A stretch of DNA of 37,163 nucleotides from an uncultured Caryophanales bacterium (GCA_945873815.1 CAMCEE010000017.1:1-37163), one strand, 5' to 3'; positions 24,701 through 34,196 are shown, counted from the stretch's first letter. A program made the numbers and translations. The notes: generated by a model not told the origin, from the letters alone.

Positions 24701-26101
24701 ATGAATAATGAATTAGAAATAATCAATAAGATAAAAGAATTATTAGAATTTCCTGAAGAAAGAATGTGGTTTGAATTTAAAGAAAATTGGTATGATCCTA
24801 ATCAACTTGGTGAATATATATCTGCTTTAGCTAATAACGCTACATATAATAATGAAAACTATGGCTATTTTATTTGGGGTATTAATAATAATACACACGA
24901 AATTGTTGGGACAAAATTTAATTATCACATTGAATATCAAAATAGTCCTCTTGAAATGTTTTTGGCTAATAATTTAAAGCCCGATGTAAATTTTAAATTT
25001 TATGAAGTGTTTGTGAAAGATAAGAGGATTGTTGTTTTGAAAATTCCTAAAGCATCAAGTTTTATAGTTTCTTTTAAACATAAGAGATATTTTCGCATTG
25101 ATTCAAGTAAGGTTGATTTAGAAAATTACCCAGAACGAGAAATGGAATTGATGGAAATTATTAGACATGGGTATCCTACAATTGAAAATACTGAGGCAAA
25201 ATATCAAGATTTAACTTTTAAAGAGCTATTTGGATATTATGCAAGTAAAGGGATAGAATTGAAACAAATTAATTTTAAAAAGAATTTAGGATTATTAACT
25301 AATGATGGTAAATATAATTTGTTAGCGCAATTATTATCTGATGATTCACATGTTTCAATTAGATTTTCAATTTTTAAAGGAAAGGATAAAACAAGCCAAC
25401 TTTATTCAGTAAGAGAATTTGGAAATAGATGTATTCTAGTATCATTAGATAAATTAATTGATTATGGGGATACTTTAAATATAATTCAAGCGGATGAAAC
25501 TAATAGAAAAGTTGAAAGAAAAGATATTCCACTATTTGAACCAAAAGCCTTTTTTGAAGCAACTTTAAATTCCATTATGCATAATAAATGGACCACAGGA
25601 GATGGGCCAAGTTTTACTATGTTTTCTGATAGATTAGAAATATTATCAAGAGGAGTATTACCTGCCAACCAAACAGTGGAAGGATTTTATAGAGGTGATA
25701 GCATTCCTGTAAACAAAAGCTTGGCAAGAATAGTAAATCAATTGCATATAAGCGAGACTAGTGGTAGAGGAGTGCCAAAAATCACTTCGTATTATGGAAA
25801 GGATTCAATATTAATAAGAGACAATAATATTTTAGTGACTATTCCTCTTAGATGGATTAACAATGTGGGGGATAAAGTGGATGATAAAATGGGGGATAAA
25901 ATAAAAGTAAATAAAACCCAAAGGAAAATAATAGATGAAATGAGAGACAATCCAAACGTCACGTTACCACAATTAATGATTGAAATAGGACTTGGAAGAA
26001 CCGCTATCCAAAATAATGTTACATATTTAAGAAAAAACGGACTAATAGAACGTGTTGGTTCTAATAAAACTGGCTATTGGAAAGTAAAAGTTGAACAATA
26101 A
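24701..26101 (+). CDS. Schlafen AlbA_2 / HATPase_c_4 / winged-helix protein
   Basis: The protein has 466 residues. Residues 15-125 form an AlbA_2 (Schlafen-like) nucleic-acid-binding domain with the motif WFEFKENW. Residues about 260-380 form an ATP-binding domain (EATLNSIMHNKW, SDRLEILSRGVLP and HISETSGRGVPKI). The C-terminus after a GDKVDDKMGDK linker is a winged helix (TLPQLMIEIGLGRTAIQNNVTYLRKNGLIERVG). An in-frame ATG at 24629 lies upstream of the promoter and is ruled out; the ATG at 24701 has a GGGGGAT ribosome binding site. These proteins are usually called regulators. Only 20 bases separate it from the SbcD-like gene, so it is part of that operon. Confidence 0.85.
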   Translation: MNNELEIINKIKELLEFPEERMWFEFKENWYDPNQLGEYISALANNATYNNENYGYFIWGINNNTHEIVGTKFNYHIEYQNSPLEMFLANNLKPDVNFKFYEVFVKDKRIVVLKIPKASSFIVSFKHKRYFRIDSSKVDLENYPEREMELMEIIRHGYPTIENTEAKYQDLTFKELFGYYASKGIELKQINFKKNLGLLTNDGKYNLLAQLLSDDSHVSIRFSIFKGKDKTSQLYSVREFGNRCILVSLDKLIDYGDTLNIIQADETNRKVERKDIPLFEPKAFFEATLNSIMHNKWTTGDGPSFTMFSDRLEILSRGVLPANQTVEGFYRGDSIPVNKSLARIVNQLHISETSGRGVPKITSYYGKDSILIRDNNILVTIPLRWINNVGDKVDDKMGDKIKVNKTQRKIIDEMRDNPNVTLPQLMIEIGLGRTAIQNNVTYLRKNGLIERVGSNKTGYWKVKVEQ

Positions 26102-26121
26102 GATTATCGGAGGTATATAAA

Positions 26122-27156
26122 ATGAAGATAATACATTTTGCAGATTTGCATATTGGCTCTAAATTTGAGAGAATGCCGGATGATATTAAAACTGAACTCA
26201 ATACTAAACTTAGAAATGCATTTGCAAAAATAATTGACTATGCCAAAGAAAACAATATTACTACTATATTAATGGCAGGAGATATATTTGATAAGAATTC
26301 AGTTTTGATGAAGGATAAAAAATTCTTTTATGATTTAATAAAAGTCAATTCTGAGATAGATTTTTATTATATTAAGGGTAATCATGATTCATCATCTAAA
26401 TATAATGATGAGATCGATAATCTTCATACATTTGATGGAATTAAATCATATATAAAGGATAATGTTAGAATAATAGGCTATGAATTAGCTGACAATAATA
26501 GTTCTTTATATAACGTTTCTCCTTTTACGACTGATAAATATAATATCATGATGCTACATGGTGATATTAAAAATCAAAAGGATAATAATTATATAGATTT
26601 AAAGAAATTACAAAATAAAAATGTGAATTATTTTGCTTTAGGCCATATTCATAAAAGAGAAGATGGTAAAGTTGGAGATTCAAAATATGCTTACCCAGGC
26701 TGTGTTTTAGGACGTGGCTTTGATGAGGTAGGAGAAAAAGGATTCTTAGTTCTTGATACGGAAACTAATTCAACTACTTTTTATAATTTTTCAGATATTT
26801 TATTTGAACATATTGATATCCAGGTTAATGGATTAAATGAAGCAGAGCTTAAAAAAGAAATATCTACACTGCTAGGAAGCACAAAGCATTCATATATTAC
26901 AGAAATAAGATTAACTGGTAAGTCAGATATAGAGATAGATATTAATGATTTGGAAATGTCATTTAAAGATAAAAGGTATTATTTAACTATAAAGAATGCT
27001 TCTAAGCAAGCATTAAGCTTTAATCCTAATGAGAACGAAAATTCATTAAGAAATATGTTTATTAATAAGGTTTTAAAGAATCCTAATCTAGATGATGATA
27101 CTAAAGAAAAGGTTATTTTTTATGGATTATCAAAACTAATGAAGGAGGAGGAATAA
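26122..27156 (+). CDS. Mre11/SbcD-like metallophosphoesterase nuclease
   Basis: The protein has 344 residues. All metal-binding motifs of the Mre11/SbcD group are present: DLHIG (Asp8, His10), GDIFD (Asp54), GNHD (Asn87, His88), LHGD (His146) and GHIH (His175, His177). It should act as a DNA exo/endonuclease with the ATPase encoded next, one base downstream. It is shorter at the C-terminus than classical SbcD and closer to YhaO. The ribosome binding site CGGAGG is ideal. Confidence 0.9.
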   Translation: MKIIHFADLHIGSKFERMPDDIKTELNTKLRNAFAKIIDYAKENNITTILMAGDIFDKNSVLMKDKKFFYDLIKVNSEIDFYYIKGNHDSSSKYNDEIDNLHTFDGIKSYIKDNVRIIGYELADNNSSLYNVSPFTTDKYNIMMLHGDIKNQKDNNYIDLKKLQNKNVNYFALGHIHKREDGKVGDSKYAYPGCVLGRGFDEVGEKGFLVLDTETNSTTFYNFSDILFEHIDIQVNGLNEAELKKEISTLLGSTKHSYITEIRLTGKSDIEIDINDLEMSFKDKRYYLTIKNASKQALSFNPNENENSLRNMFINKVLKNPNLDDDTKEKVIFYGLSKLMKEEE

Positions 27157-27157
27157 A

Positions 27158-29884
27158 ATGCGCATAATAAAATGTCATATTACAAATTTTGGTTGTTATT
27201 CAGATAAGACATTTGATTTTTCTTCAAAACTAAATTCCTACTACTTAAATAATGGTAAAGGTAAAACAACTCTAGCAACATTTATTAAGGCAATGTTCTA
27301 TTCATTGGAAAAATCTAGTACAAAATCTTATGAACGTAAGCATTATAAGCCATATTCAGGTGGAACATATGGTGGTTCACTTGAAATAGAACATGATAGT
27401 AAAAAATATAGAATTGAAAGAACATTTGGAGATAGTCCAACTAAGGATACTTTAAAAATATATAATGATAATGGAGAATTACAAGAAACATTTCGATCTA
27501 AACAAGTATCATTATTACAGGGTGAAAACTCATCATTACTTGGAGAACTTATTTTAGGTATTGATGTTGCATCATTTATAAGATGTAATTTTATCTCATT
27601 TAACGACCTTGATTTCTCATCTAATGAATCAATCAAAATGAAGATTGGAAATATTGTAATCGATAGAGAACATGAAAACTCTTTTGAGGACACATATGAT
27701 TCAATCGTATTAGATGATCTAAGAGAAAAGGAACCTACGGCAAGGAAGAATGAAAATGCGTATCCATATAGAATAAAGCAGTTGAAAAAGGATAATAAGG
27801 ATAAGCAAAGAGAAATTGAAGAACTAAATCAATTAGAAGAAAACCTTCAAAACTTATATAACGAAAGAGGTGCTATAAAGCGTGATCTTGATGAAATAGA
27901 AAAACAACAAAAGGCTCTTTCTTTTAAGCATATTCAAAAAGGAAAGTTAACTACTGTTGAACAGTATAAAAAAGGTATTGAAAGCAGAACAAATATTATT
28001 GAAGGTATTACAAACAAATATAATGGTAATGTTCCTTCAAAAATTGAAATCGACACTTTAAATGAAAATCTAGAAAATTATAATGGAAGCATTACAGTAG
28101 ATAGAAGCTATAACATTACAGCTGCTGATATTTCAAGATTAGAAGAATTAAATGGAAAATTAATAAGTGATGATGATTACGAATTATTAGCTGATGCTAA
28201 TAGTAAGTTATCAGGGAATAAAAGCAATAACGGATTGATTCAAATAGATGATTCTAGATTCAATAATTTAAAAAATAAGTTTGATGGAAAGAATATAAAA
28301 ACTGAAGAAGAATTAGAAAATGAATTCTATGAATATAAAGGATTATTAAGAGATCAAAGTGGATTTGATTCAAATTATCAAACTACAAATATTGATTATC
28401 CATCAGAAAATGTATTAAAGCTTATAGAATCAGAAATAGATAATTTTAATAAACTATCAAAGGAAGTAGAAGATGCTAAAGCATCATATAAAGAGCCATC
28501 AGCATTTGTTAAGATCTTATTGGTTATTTTTACATTAGGTATTTTCTTAGTTGTGTTAAATAAGAAAAAGAAACAACATGCAGATTTAGTAAGTCAAAAA
28601 GAAAAGCTAGCTAATGATGTTGCTTTACACCTTAACGAATTCTTTACTAAATACAAAAAGAATAGTGGTACATATGAATTAAGATTAGCTGAATTAAGAG
28701 ATGACATTAATAAATATGTATCTTCTACAAATGAAAATGAATTGAAAAAACAAAAATATGATGAATTATTAGAGAAATTAAGAAAGAAGAAAGAATCTTT
28801 AATTTCATATTTCATTCTATTTGGTTATGAAGTATCTGATGTTGAACTAACTTATAACCTATATAAAAAGGATTTATCAGACTACAATGATATGAAAAGA
28901 GACGTTGAAAGAAACGAAATAATCAATAATGGGATTAGAGAAAGTTCTGACGAGCTTAACAAAACTATCGATACAATATTATTAAAAAATAAAATTATTA
29001 GAAGAGAAGATTTTGCTAAGCAATTAACTGAAATAAAGGACAATTTAGATTTCTTTAAGAAATATAATCCTACATATATTAATAAAAAAAATAATGACAA
29101 TTCAAAATTAGAATATGAAAAGAAAATCACATCTATTTTGGATAGTCATAATATTGCATATGATAATAATATTGTATTAGTAGTAAATAATATTATTAAT
29201 GATTTTAAAGAATTTAATAGAGCAAAAGAAGAAAGAATTGATTTAATCGAAACGAAAGACAAGTTCATTAAGGATAATAACTTAGAAGGATTTGTCTTTG
29301 AAAATGTTGAGCAGGATGAAGAAAATCTTAGAATCCAGCATGAACAAAAGAAGGCAGAATTAGATACCAAGGATGATGAGATTAATCAAAATGAGGAAAG
29401 AATCGCTAGAAGGGATGCAATTAATGATGAAATTAATGTAAATATAGACTTAATTAAAGATTATGAAGAAAAGATTAAAATAGCTAACTTAGCAGCTGAA
29501 GCTTTATCATCTGCTCATAAAGACATGGATGCAAAATTTATAGATCCGATAAAAGATTCTTTTGTATCATATGCTAATAAGATTTATGAAAAAATTGGTA
29601 CTAATGTAAGTATGAACTATGATTATGAAATAAAATATGATGTTAAAGGTCAATTACGAGAATCAAAGGATTTATCTGATGGAGAAAGAGCAATAATGAT
29701 GCTAGCACTAAGATTTGCGGTTCTTGATTCAATGTATAAAAATCATGATTCATTAATTATTTTAGATGATCCGTTTGGAAGCCTTGATCCTATCAAATTA
29801 GAAAAGGCAAAAGAATTAATAAAGGATTTGTCAAATGATTGGCAAATTATATATTTTACTTGTCATGAAAGTAGGAATATTTAA
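27158..29884 (+). CDS. Rad50/SbcC (YhaN)-like SMC ATPase with membrane segment
   Basis: The protein has 908 residues. Walker A reads LNNGKGKTT (residues 30-38), with Leu30 in place of the usual first Gly. Two long coiled-coil stretches follow; between them is a hydrophobic segment with basic residues after it (ILLVIFTLGIFLVVL, then KKKKQ, about 450-472), as is known in YhaN-type proteins. The signature motif is LSDGERAIMMLALRF (about 838) and Walker B is LIILDDPFGSLDP. A zinc-hook CxxC is not seen, which separates it from classical SbcC/Rad50. It is the partner of the nuclease in front and the last gene of the AlbA_2-led operon. Confidence 0.88.
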   Translation: MRIIKCHITNFGCYSDKTFDFSSKLNSYYLNNGKGKTTLATFIKAMFYSLEKSSTKSYERKHYKPYSGGTYGGSLEIEHDSKKYRIERTFGDSPTKDTLKIYNDNGELQETFRSKQVSLLQGENSSLLGELILGIDVASFIRCNFISFNDLDFSSNESIKMKIGNIVIDREHENSFEDTYDSIVLDDLREKEPTARKNENAYPYRIKQLKKDNKDKQREIEELNQLEENLQNLYNERGAIKRDLDEIEKQQKALSFKHIQKGKLTTVEQYKKGIESRTNIIEGITNKYNGNVPSKIEIDTLNENLENYNGSITVDRSYNITAADISRLEELNGKLISDDDYELLADANSKLSGNKSNNGLIQIDDSRFNNLKNKFDGKNIKTEEELENEFYEYKGLLRDQSGFDSNYQTTNIDYPSENVLKLIESEIDNFNKLSKEVEDAKASYKEPSAFVKILLVIFTLGIFLVVLNKKKKQHADLVSQKEKLANDVALHLNEFFTKYKKNSGTYELRLAELRDDINKYVSSTNENELKKQKYDELLEKLRKKKESLISYFILFGYEVSDVELTYNLYKKDLSDYNDMKRDVERNEIINNGIRESSDELNKTIDTILLKNKIIRREDFAKQLTEIKDNLDFFKKYNPTYINKKNNDNSKLEYEKKITSILDSHNIAYDNNIVLVVNNIINDFKEFNRAKEERIDLIETKDKFIKDNNLEGFVFENVEQDEENLRIQHEQKKAELDTKDDEINQNEERIARRDAINDEINVNIDLIKDYEEKIKIANLAAEALSSAHKDMDAKFIDPIKDSFVSYANKIYEKIGTNVSMNYDYEIKYDVKGQLRESKDLSDGERAIMMLALRFAVLDSMYKNHDSLIILDDPFGSLDPIKLEKAKELIKDLSNDWQIIYFTCHESRNI

Positions 29885-29959
29885 TTTTATTTAAAAACAG
29901 CACTTATGCAGTTACAACCTCCCGTTTTTTGAACATTTTTCAGCACGAATGCAGTCTGC

Positions 29960-30007
29960 ACGCATGTTGAAACAATCGTTCAACTGCAATTAAGGGACAA
30001 GTTATAG
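29960..30007 (+). pseudogene. RlmD/RumA-like tail, third copy
   Basis: The frame reads THVETIVQLQLRDKL and a stop, preceded by STNAVC. It shares AC-N-CATGTTGA and the encoded THVE with the scraps at 4109 and 15831, and again lies just after a defense-like operon. Identity with the methyltransferase tail is weaker here because the DMFP motif is absent. Confidence 0.35.
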
Positions 30008-30098
30008 TTAATTTAATAACAATAAACATATGCTATTAATATATATTTTATATAATATTAAGTCATGATAAAATTGTTAAAACAAGGAGGGAATACTT

Positions 30099-31307
30099 AT
30101 AAAAAATAAATTATTATTATATTTATCAATATTTCTTTTGTCTTCATGTAAAGCAAATCCTTCCTTAAGTGAAGTAAGTTCATCATTAACTAGTTCAATA
30201 TCTAGTGTAATAAGTTCAAGTAGTGAAGTAAGTATTTCAAGTGAAGAAGAATTATCAAGTTCATTTTCATTTATAAGTAGTTCACAAAAAGAAGAATCAG
30301 AAAATACTATTGTTAGTTCATCAAGTAGTACTTCATCATTAGAAGATACAAGTTCAAGTAATGAACAATTTAAATTTAATAAAGATTTAAAATATGATGA
30401 TTTTTATAATGAATTAAACAAGAAGAATTTCACACTTAATATTGAAATTGGATCTAGACAAATTTATGAAGATGAAAGTATCATTTATGAACCTTCAATA
30501 TATGAAACTATAGAAATTGAAGAAGGAATCTTTTATCACGAAATTGATTATATCGAAGAAGATGAATATATTTATGACACTTTAGAAGTTGCTAAAATCA
30601 TTGATGATAAAGTGCATATAGCATTAACTAATTTATATAATAATTCCATTAATTATTATAAAATCCCTTTAGAAGCATTTTATGATACATTTATTAATAA
30701 ATTTATTGCTACTCCTTTTGCATATCTAACTAAAAGTAAAGAAGGAGGGTTCTTAAATTCTTCCTTAGATTTTTATAAAAAAGAATATAGTGAATATTCT
30801 ATTAAAGATAATACATTTAACTTAGAAATATATAATTATTATTTACATGAAGAGTTTACAAATAGTGAAGTAACACATTACTCTTATTCTAATATAGGTA
30901 ATACTAAAATTAATATCGATGAAGAATTGTTTTTAAGTGTAGATTATGAAGATTATGATATACGTGATTTTGAACGAAATGGAATAGAGTATTCTTACTA
31001 TGATAATGAATTTGAAGCAGATATATCCTTATCTTATTTCGATTTAGTTTATGTAGAAAAAGGTTCACATACTATTTATCCAGAAGTATATGATATACCT
31101 GTAACTACTATTTATTTTCCTTATTATGTTTATAATAAAGACTTTGAAGGATATGAATATAATGTTTATTTTAATGAAGAATTAATGTATCAAGCTGATT
31201 ATTCTTATATCGGAGAAATAAAAACTTCAATAGGTACATCTAGATATGATGCGATTGAATTCTTTATTGAAAATAAGGGTAAATTTAATTATTATGGAAC
31301 ATGGTAA
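30099..31307 (+). CDS. Ser-rich lipoprotein with probable AUA start
   Basis: The protein has about 402 residues. The frame contains a lipoprotein signal of the form xKNKLLLYLSIFLLSSC with a lipobox LSSC and Cys17, followed by a low-complexity linker rich in Ser and Glu (about residues 22-90) and an acidic, Tyr-rich domain that I do not recognise. No ATG, GTG or TTG gives a complete signal peptide: the TTG at 30138 would start only three residues before the Cys. An AAGGAGG (30084-30090) lies eight bases before an in-frame ATA (30099), which is therefore the likely start. The -10 box TATAAT is at 30051-30056. It should be anchored to the outer face of the membrane. Confidence 0.7.
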   Translation: MKNKLLLYLSIFLLSSCKANPSLSEVSSSLTSSISSVISSSSEVSISSEEELSSSFSFISSSQKEESENTIVSSSSSTSSLEDTSSSNEQFKFNKDLKYDDFYNELNKKNFTLNIEIGSRQIYEDESIIYEPSIYETIEIEEGIFYHEIDYIEEDEYIYDTLEVAKIIDDKVHIALTNLYNNSINYYKIPLEAFYDTFINKFIATPFAYLTKSKEGGFLNSSLDFYKKEYSEYSIKDNTFNLEIYNYYLHEEFTNSEVTHYSYSNIGNTKINIDEELFLSVDYEDYDIRDFERNGIEYSYYDNEFEADISLSYFDLVYVEKGSHTIYPEVYDIPVTTIYFPYYVYNKDFEGYEYNVYFNEELMYQADYSYIGEIKTSIGTSRYDAIEFFIENKGKFNYYGTW

Positions 31308-31360
31308 TTAATATGAAATATACAAAAGCTCTTGTTTTAATTGCTTGACTTTAACCAATG

Positions 31361-31628
31361 AAAATTGTTAGTTGAAAAACTAAATGCAACAATAATAACG
31401 CTCGAGTGTCATAATAAGAAATGGAGATAGTAAAAAAGGGCATAAAACCTATGTAACAACGATTTAACTCTTTCTTGAAGATTTTAATTTATGGTATTTT
31501 TTTTATGTGAAGGAGAGAATTCTTCATAAAACTAAGCACGTCAAAAATTTGTTGAATTTAGTATTTGGAAAAACTAAAAATTAAAATTTTCTTATTATTG
31601 TTGCATTTACTTTTTCAAGTAACATTTT
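31361..31628. mobile_element. Defective IS30-like element or MITE
   Basis: The element is 268 bases long with terminal inverted repeats of about 37 bases (31361-31398 and 31592-31628) that share TAAATGCAACAATAATAA and its complement. No transposase frame survives inside. The right end and adjacent interior (31566-31626) match 24541-24601 at 59 of 61 positions. Each end carries a hairpin: TTAGTT/AACTAA on the left, TTACTT/AAGTAA on the right. The open frame of the ATPase gene to the right begins at its edge, so this insertion probably removed the 5' half of that gene. Confidence 0.7.
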
Positions 31629-31629
31629 A

Positions 31630-32481
31630 AATATAGTACTTGATAGGATAAAAGTTCCGACTTTCTATGCTGATTTTATGAAGCAATTAAAAAGTATTTG
31701 TTATAATGCTAACAATTCTTTCAATAAAGACTTCAATTTAAAAGATATAACACATATTGATAAGTATTTTGATTTCTCAATTATCGAATTAGTATCATTC
31801 CTAGATAAAAATTATAATAAGAGATTAATTCAAAATATTAAGACTTTTACATCAATGGAAATTGGTTCTTATAGAATGGAAGATGTAATAGACCTTGAAG
31901 CCCAAGGATTGGTAAATGAAAACCCTTTAGAAGAATTAAAGTCTATTTATTTTGAGATGCAAAATGATTTAATATCTTATAAGAAATATCGTGAAGAAAT
32001 GTTATATGTGTTATTTAATGCAAAATACAAAAGCACAAGACATGCAGTAAAACTATTAATAAATTTTTACGAAAAGTATTTGTTGTATAAAGACTTGTTT
32101 GAGGAAATGTATTATGAGTTTGACCCATCTAGGAAAAAACTAGAATTAACAACTACATTGCATTTACTTGCTAATAAAACATTAAAATTTGATTTCAGCC
32201 AAAAACTAAATTTTGATTCATTGTCATCTGGCGAAATTAATATGGCAACCATTTTATACTACTTGATTTTCAAAACAGCTAATGGATCAATTGTCTTAAT
32301 CGATGAACCAGAAGTTTCTTTACATATGGAATGGCAAAAGCAATTTGCTGATATTGTTAAAACTATTATGAAGAGACAACCAGGAATGCAAGTGATTATA
32401 GCCTCACATTCACCTTTCTTGACATCTGGAGATGAATCGTTGTTCGTTGGTGCTGAACTGATTGAAGAGGATGGTGAGTAG
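31630..32481 (+). pseudogene. PARIS AriA-like AAA_15 ATPase, N-terminus missing
   Basis: The frame from the ATG at 31678 codes for 267 residues and is open further left to the edge of the IS30-like element. It has the ABC signature-like LSSGEINMATILYY, Walker B SIVLIDEPEVSLH and the His switch ASHSPFLTS, but no Walker A, which in these ATPases lies in the first 50 residues. A complete protein would be about 150 to 200 residues longer. The stop is one base before the start of the DUF4435 gene. Because Walker A is missing, ATP hydrolysis is not expected. Confidence 0.75.
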
Positions 32482-32482
32482 T

Positions 32483-33598
32483 ATGAAAAACAAGAATTGG
32501 AGAGAATTCATTCCTACATATCTTAAAGATTTTTGCTCTCAATTTACAAACTATTCACTAGATAAAATACATGCACTAATCGTTGAAGGGAAAACAGATG
32601 AGGAATTTTATTGGTCATTATTTGACAAATCTTATTTCATATTAGATAACAAGAAGAAAATAGTTTTTAATACACCAAAGAAGAAGATTTTATATAATTT
32701 TTCTAATAATTTTGAAGATCTGTTTTTGAGAAGCGAACCTTATAAATTAAAACAACATCAAAAAGATTTTGGTAATGCAGATAAATCTGATTATAGAGGA
32801 TATCTGTTTGTTACTGAATGTATTAAATTCTTTGAAAGTAATAGAGATAGTTTTAAAAATCTTGATTGCTTTGGAATGATTGATAATGATTTTGGGCATA
32901 GTGAATTAATTTTAGGTCTAAAAAATGTTTCATCTACAAAGTATCATGATAGAGAAACATGTATAATGAGATGTTATTTGCCAGATTATTTAGAAAAATG
33001 TCAAGAAAAAGAAAAGGCAGTTAAACTTTTAAGCGAAATCATGGATGTATGTTTTAAACAAGGAATAATAGAAGAAGTATCGCATAAATTTGAAAAAATT
33101 GAAGGGTATAACAAATTCTTAAGAAAACTTACTAATTACTATTTCAAAGATAATTGTGATAAAACGGATTTTAGAAAAACAAATTTCAACTTAGATGATT
33201 ATTTGAATAACTATCATAATTACCTAGATATTAATCCAAATGGTGTTATGAATGATGATTTCTTCAAAGAAGCAAAAAGCAAAATAGGAATTATCTATAC
33301 ATTTGAGAATGAATTGGAATCTATTATTCATAGATGGATTATTGAAAAAGAATTAAATGAAGTAGATAATTCTCGATTGGATAGGATTTTCAAATATTGC
33401 AATGGACATATGCTTTTGAATCAAATGATATTACTTGGAAAAGACTTGTTCGGATTTGATAAAGAAGAAACTTTTGCAACAAATGTTATTAACAATATTG
33501 TTTTTGGAAAACAACAATATCCTAGATTATTTGAAACATTGCCACTTAAGCCATATAAACAATATAGGTTAGACAATGGATTGTATAAATTTATGTAA
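32483..33598 (+). CDS. DUF4435 (TOPRIM) protein, PARIS AriB-like
   Basis: The protein has 371 residues. Near the N-terminus is IVEGKTDEEFYWSLF with Glu35, then CFGMIDNDFG with Asp134 and Asp136, then TKYHDRETCIM. These are the TOPRIM acidic motifs of DUF4435 nucleases. In PARIS, an AAA_15 ATPase (AriA) holds the DUF4435 protein (AriB) inactive until a phage anti-restriction protein is sensed. Gene order and spacing fit. An in-frame ATG at 32462 lies inside the ATPase gene; GGTGAG before 32483 supports the later start. The gene looks intact although its partner is truncated. OLD-like or other ATPase-TOPRIM pairs are the alternative. Confidence 0.72.
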   Translation: MKNKNWREFIPTYLKDFCSQFTNYSLDKIHALIVEGKTDEEFYWSLFDKSYFILDNKKKIVFNTPKKKILYNFSNNFEDLFLRSEPYKLKQHQKDFGNADKSDYRGYLFVTECIKFFESNRDSFKNLDCFGMIDNDFGHSELILGLKNVSSTKYHDRETCIMRCYLPDYLEKCQEKEKAVKLLSEIMDVCFKQGIIEEVSHKFEKIEGYNKFLRKLTNYYFKDNCDKTDFRKTNFNLDDYLNNYHNYLDINPNGVMNDDFFKEAKSKIGIIYTFENELESIIHRWIIEKELNEVDNSRLDRIFKYCNGHMLLNQMILLGKDLFGFDKEETFATNVINNIVFGKQQYPRLFETLPLKPYKQYRLDNGLYKFM

Positions 33599-33710
33599 AA
33601 GTTGACCCTTCATGATTATTAGTTGACAGACTAATTTCAGTTCGCATTTACAATACATACTAGTAGATGTTGTATGTAATATCCAGTAGACCTGTTATAT
33701 TTGAATAGCA

Positions 33711-33783
33711 GTTGATATGTTCCTTGTATAAGGTACATCGGTTGTGTGAACATGTTCCTTCTATACAACCGACACATATCGAC
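33711..33783. repeat. Nested inverted repeats in a gene-free stretch
   Basis: The outer arms GTTGATATGT (33711-33720) and ACATATCGAC (33774-33783) match at nine of ten positions. The inner arms TCGGTTGT (33738-33745) and ACAACCGA (33765-33772) are perfect. TGTTCCTT plus TATA occurs twice inside. The stretch 33599-33934 has no gene I can support; this may be a structured RNA or a recombination site. Confidence 0.5.
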
Positions 33784-33934
33784 GCAAGTGTCTAAAAATG
33801 CAGTATCTTTTGTATCTAAAAGTACTTAAAGATACTTAAAAAATCCCTAAAAATCAAGACTTTGTTATATGTTTCAATAAGGTGCTAAACGGAAAACAAG
33901 AGACATAGGTGATGGTGTTGTTAAAAACTAAAAT

Positions 33935-34063
33935 GATATTGCGATGATTTCTGGTTTTTTACCTGCAGTATGTAAGGATATTCTTTATACTAAAAATTTT
34001 AATCCATTTGATGTTATGTTACAAATATTAACTCCTTATATGGAGCTAATCTATAAGAAATAA
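33935..34063 (+). pseudogene. Unidentified C-terminal fragment
   Basis: A start-less frame reads DIAMISGFLPAVCKDILYTK and then FNPFDVMLQILTPYMELIYKK to a stop, with an in-frame stop just before it. It looks like the end of a lost globular protein. I do not recognise the family. Confidence 0.35.
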
Positions 34064-34196
34064 TGTCATTTTTTCTTGGCCATTAGATAAATAATAAATT
34101 TTTATATAATTATTCTTTATTGTCCAAAAAAATGTACATAGGTAATGATACATTTGTATTGTGGATAATAATAATTATATAAAAGGAAGAGAAATT

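Noticed and set aside
30150-30370. Short repeated words such as AGTTCA and AGTAGT that look like a repeat array.
   Set aside because: They are the codons of the Ser-rich linker of the lipoprotein. Spacing is irregular and there are no unique spacers, so this is not a CRISPR array.
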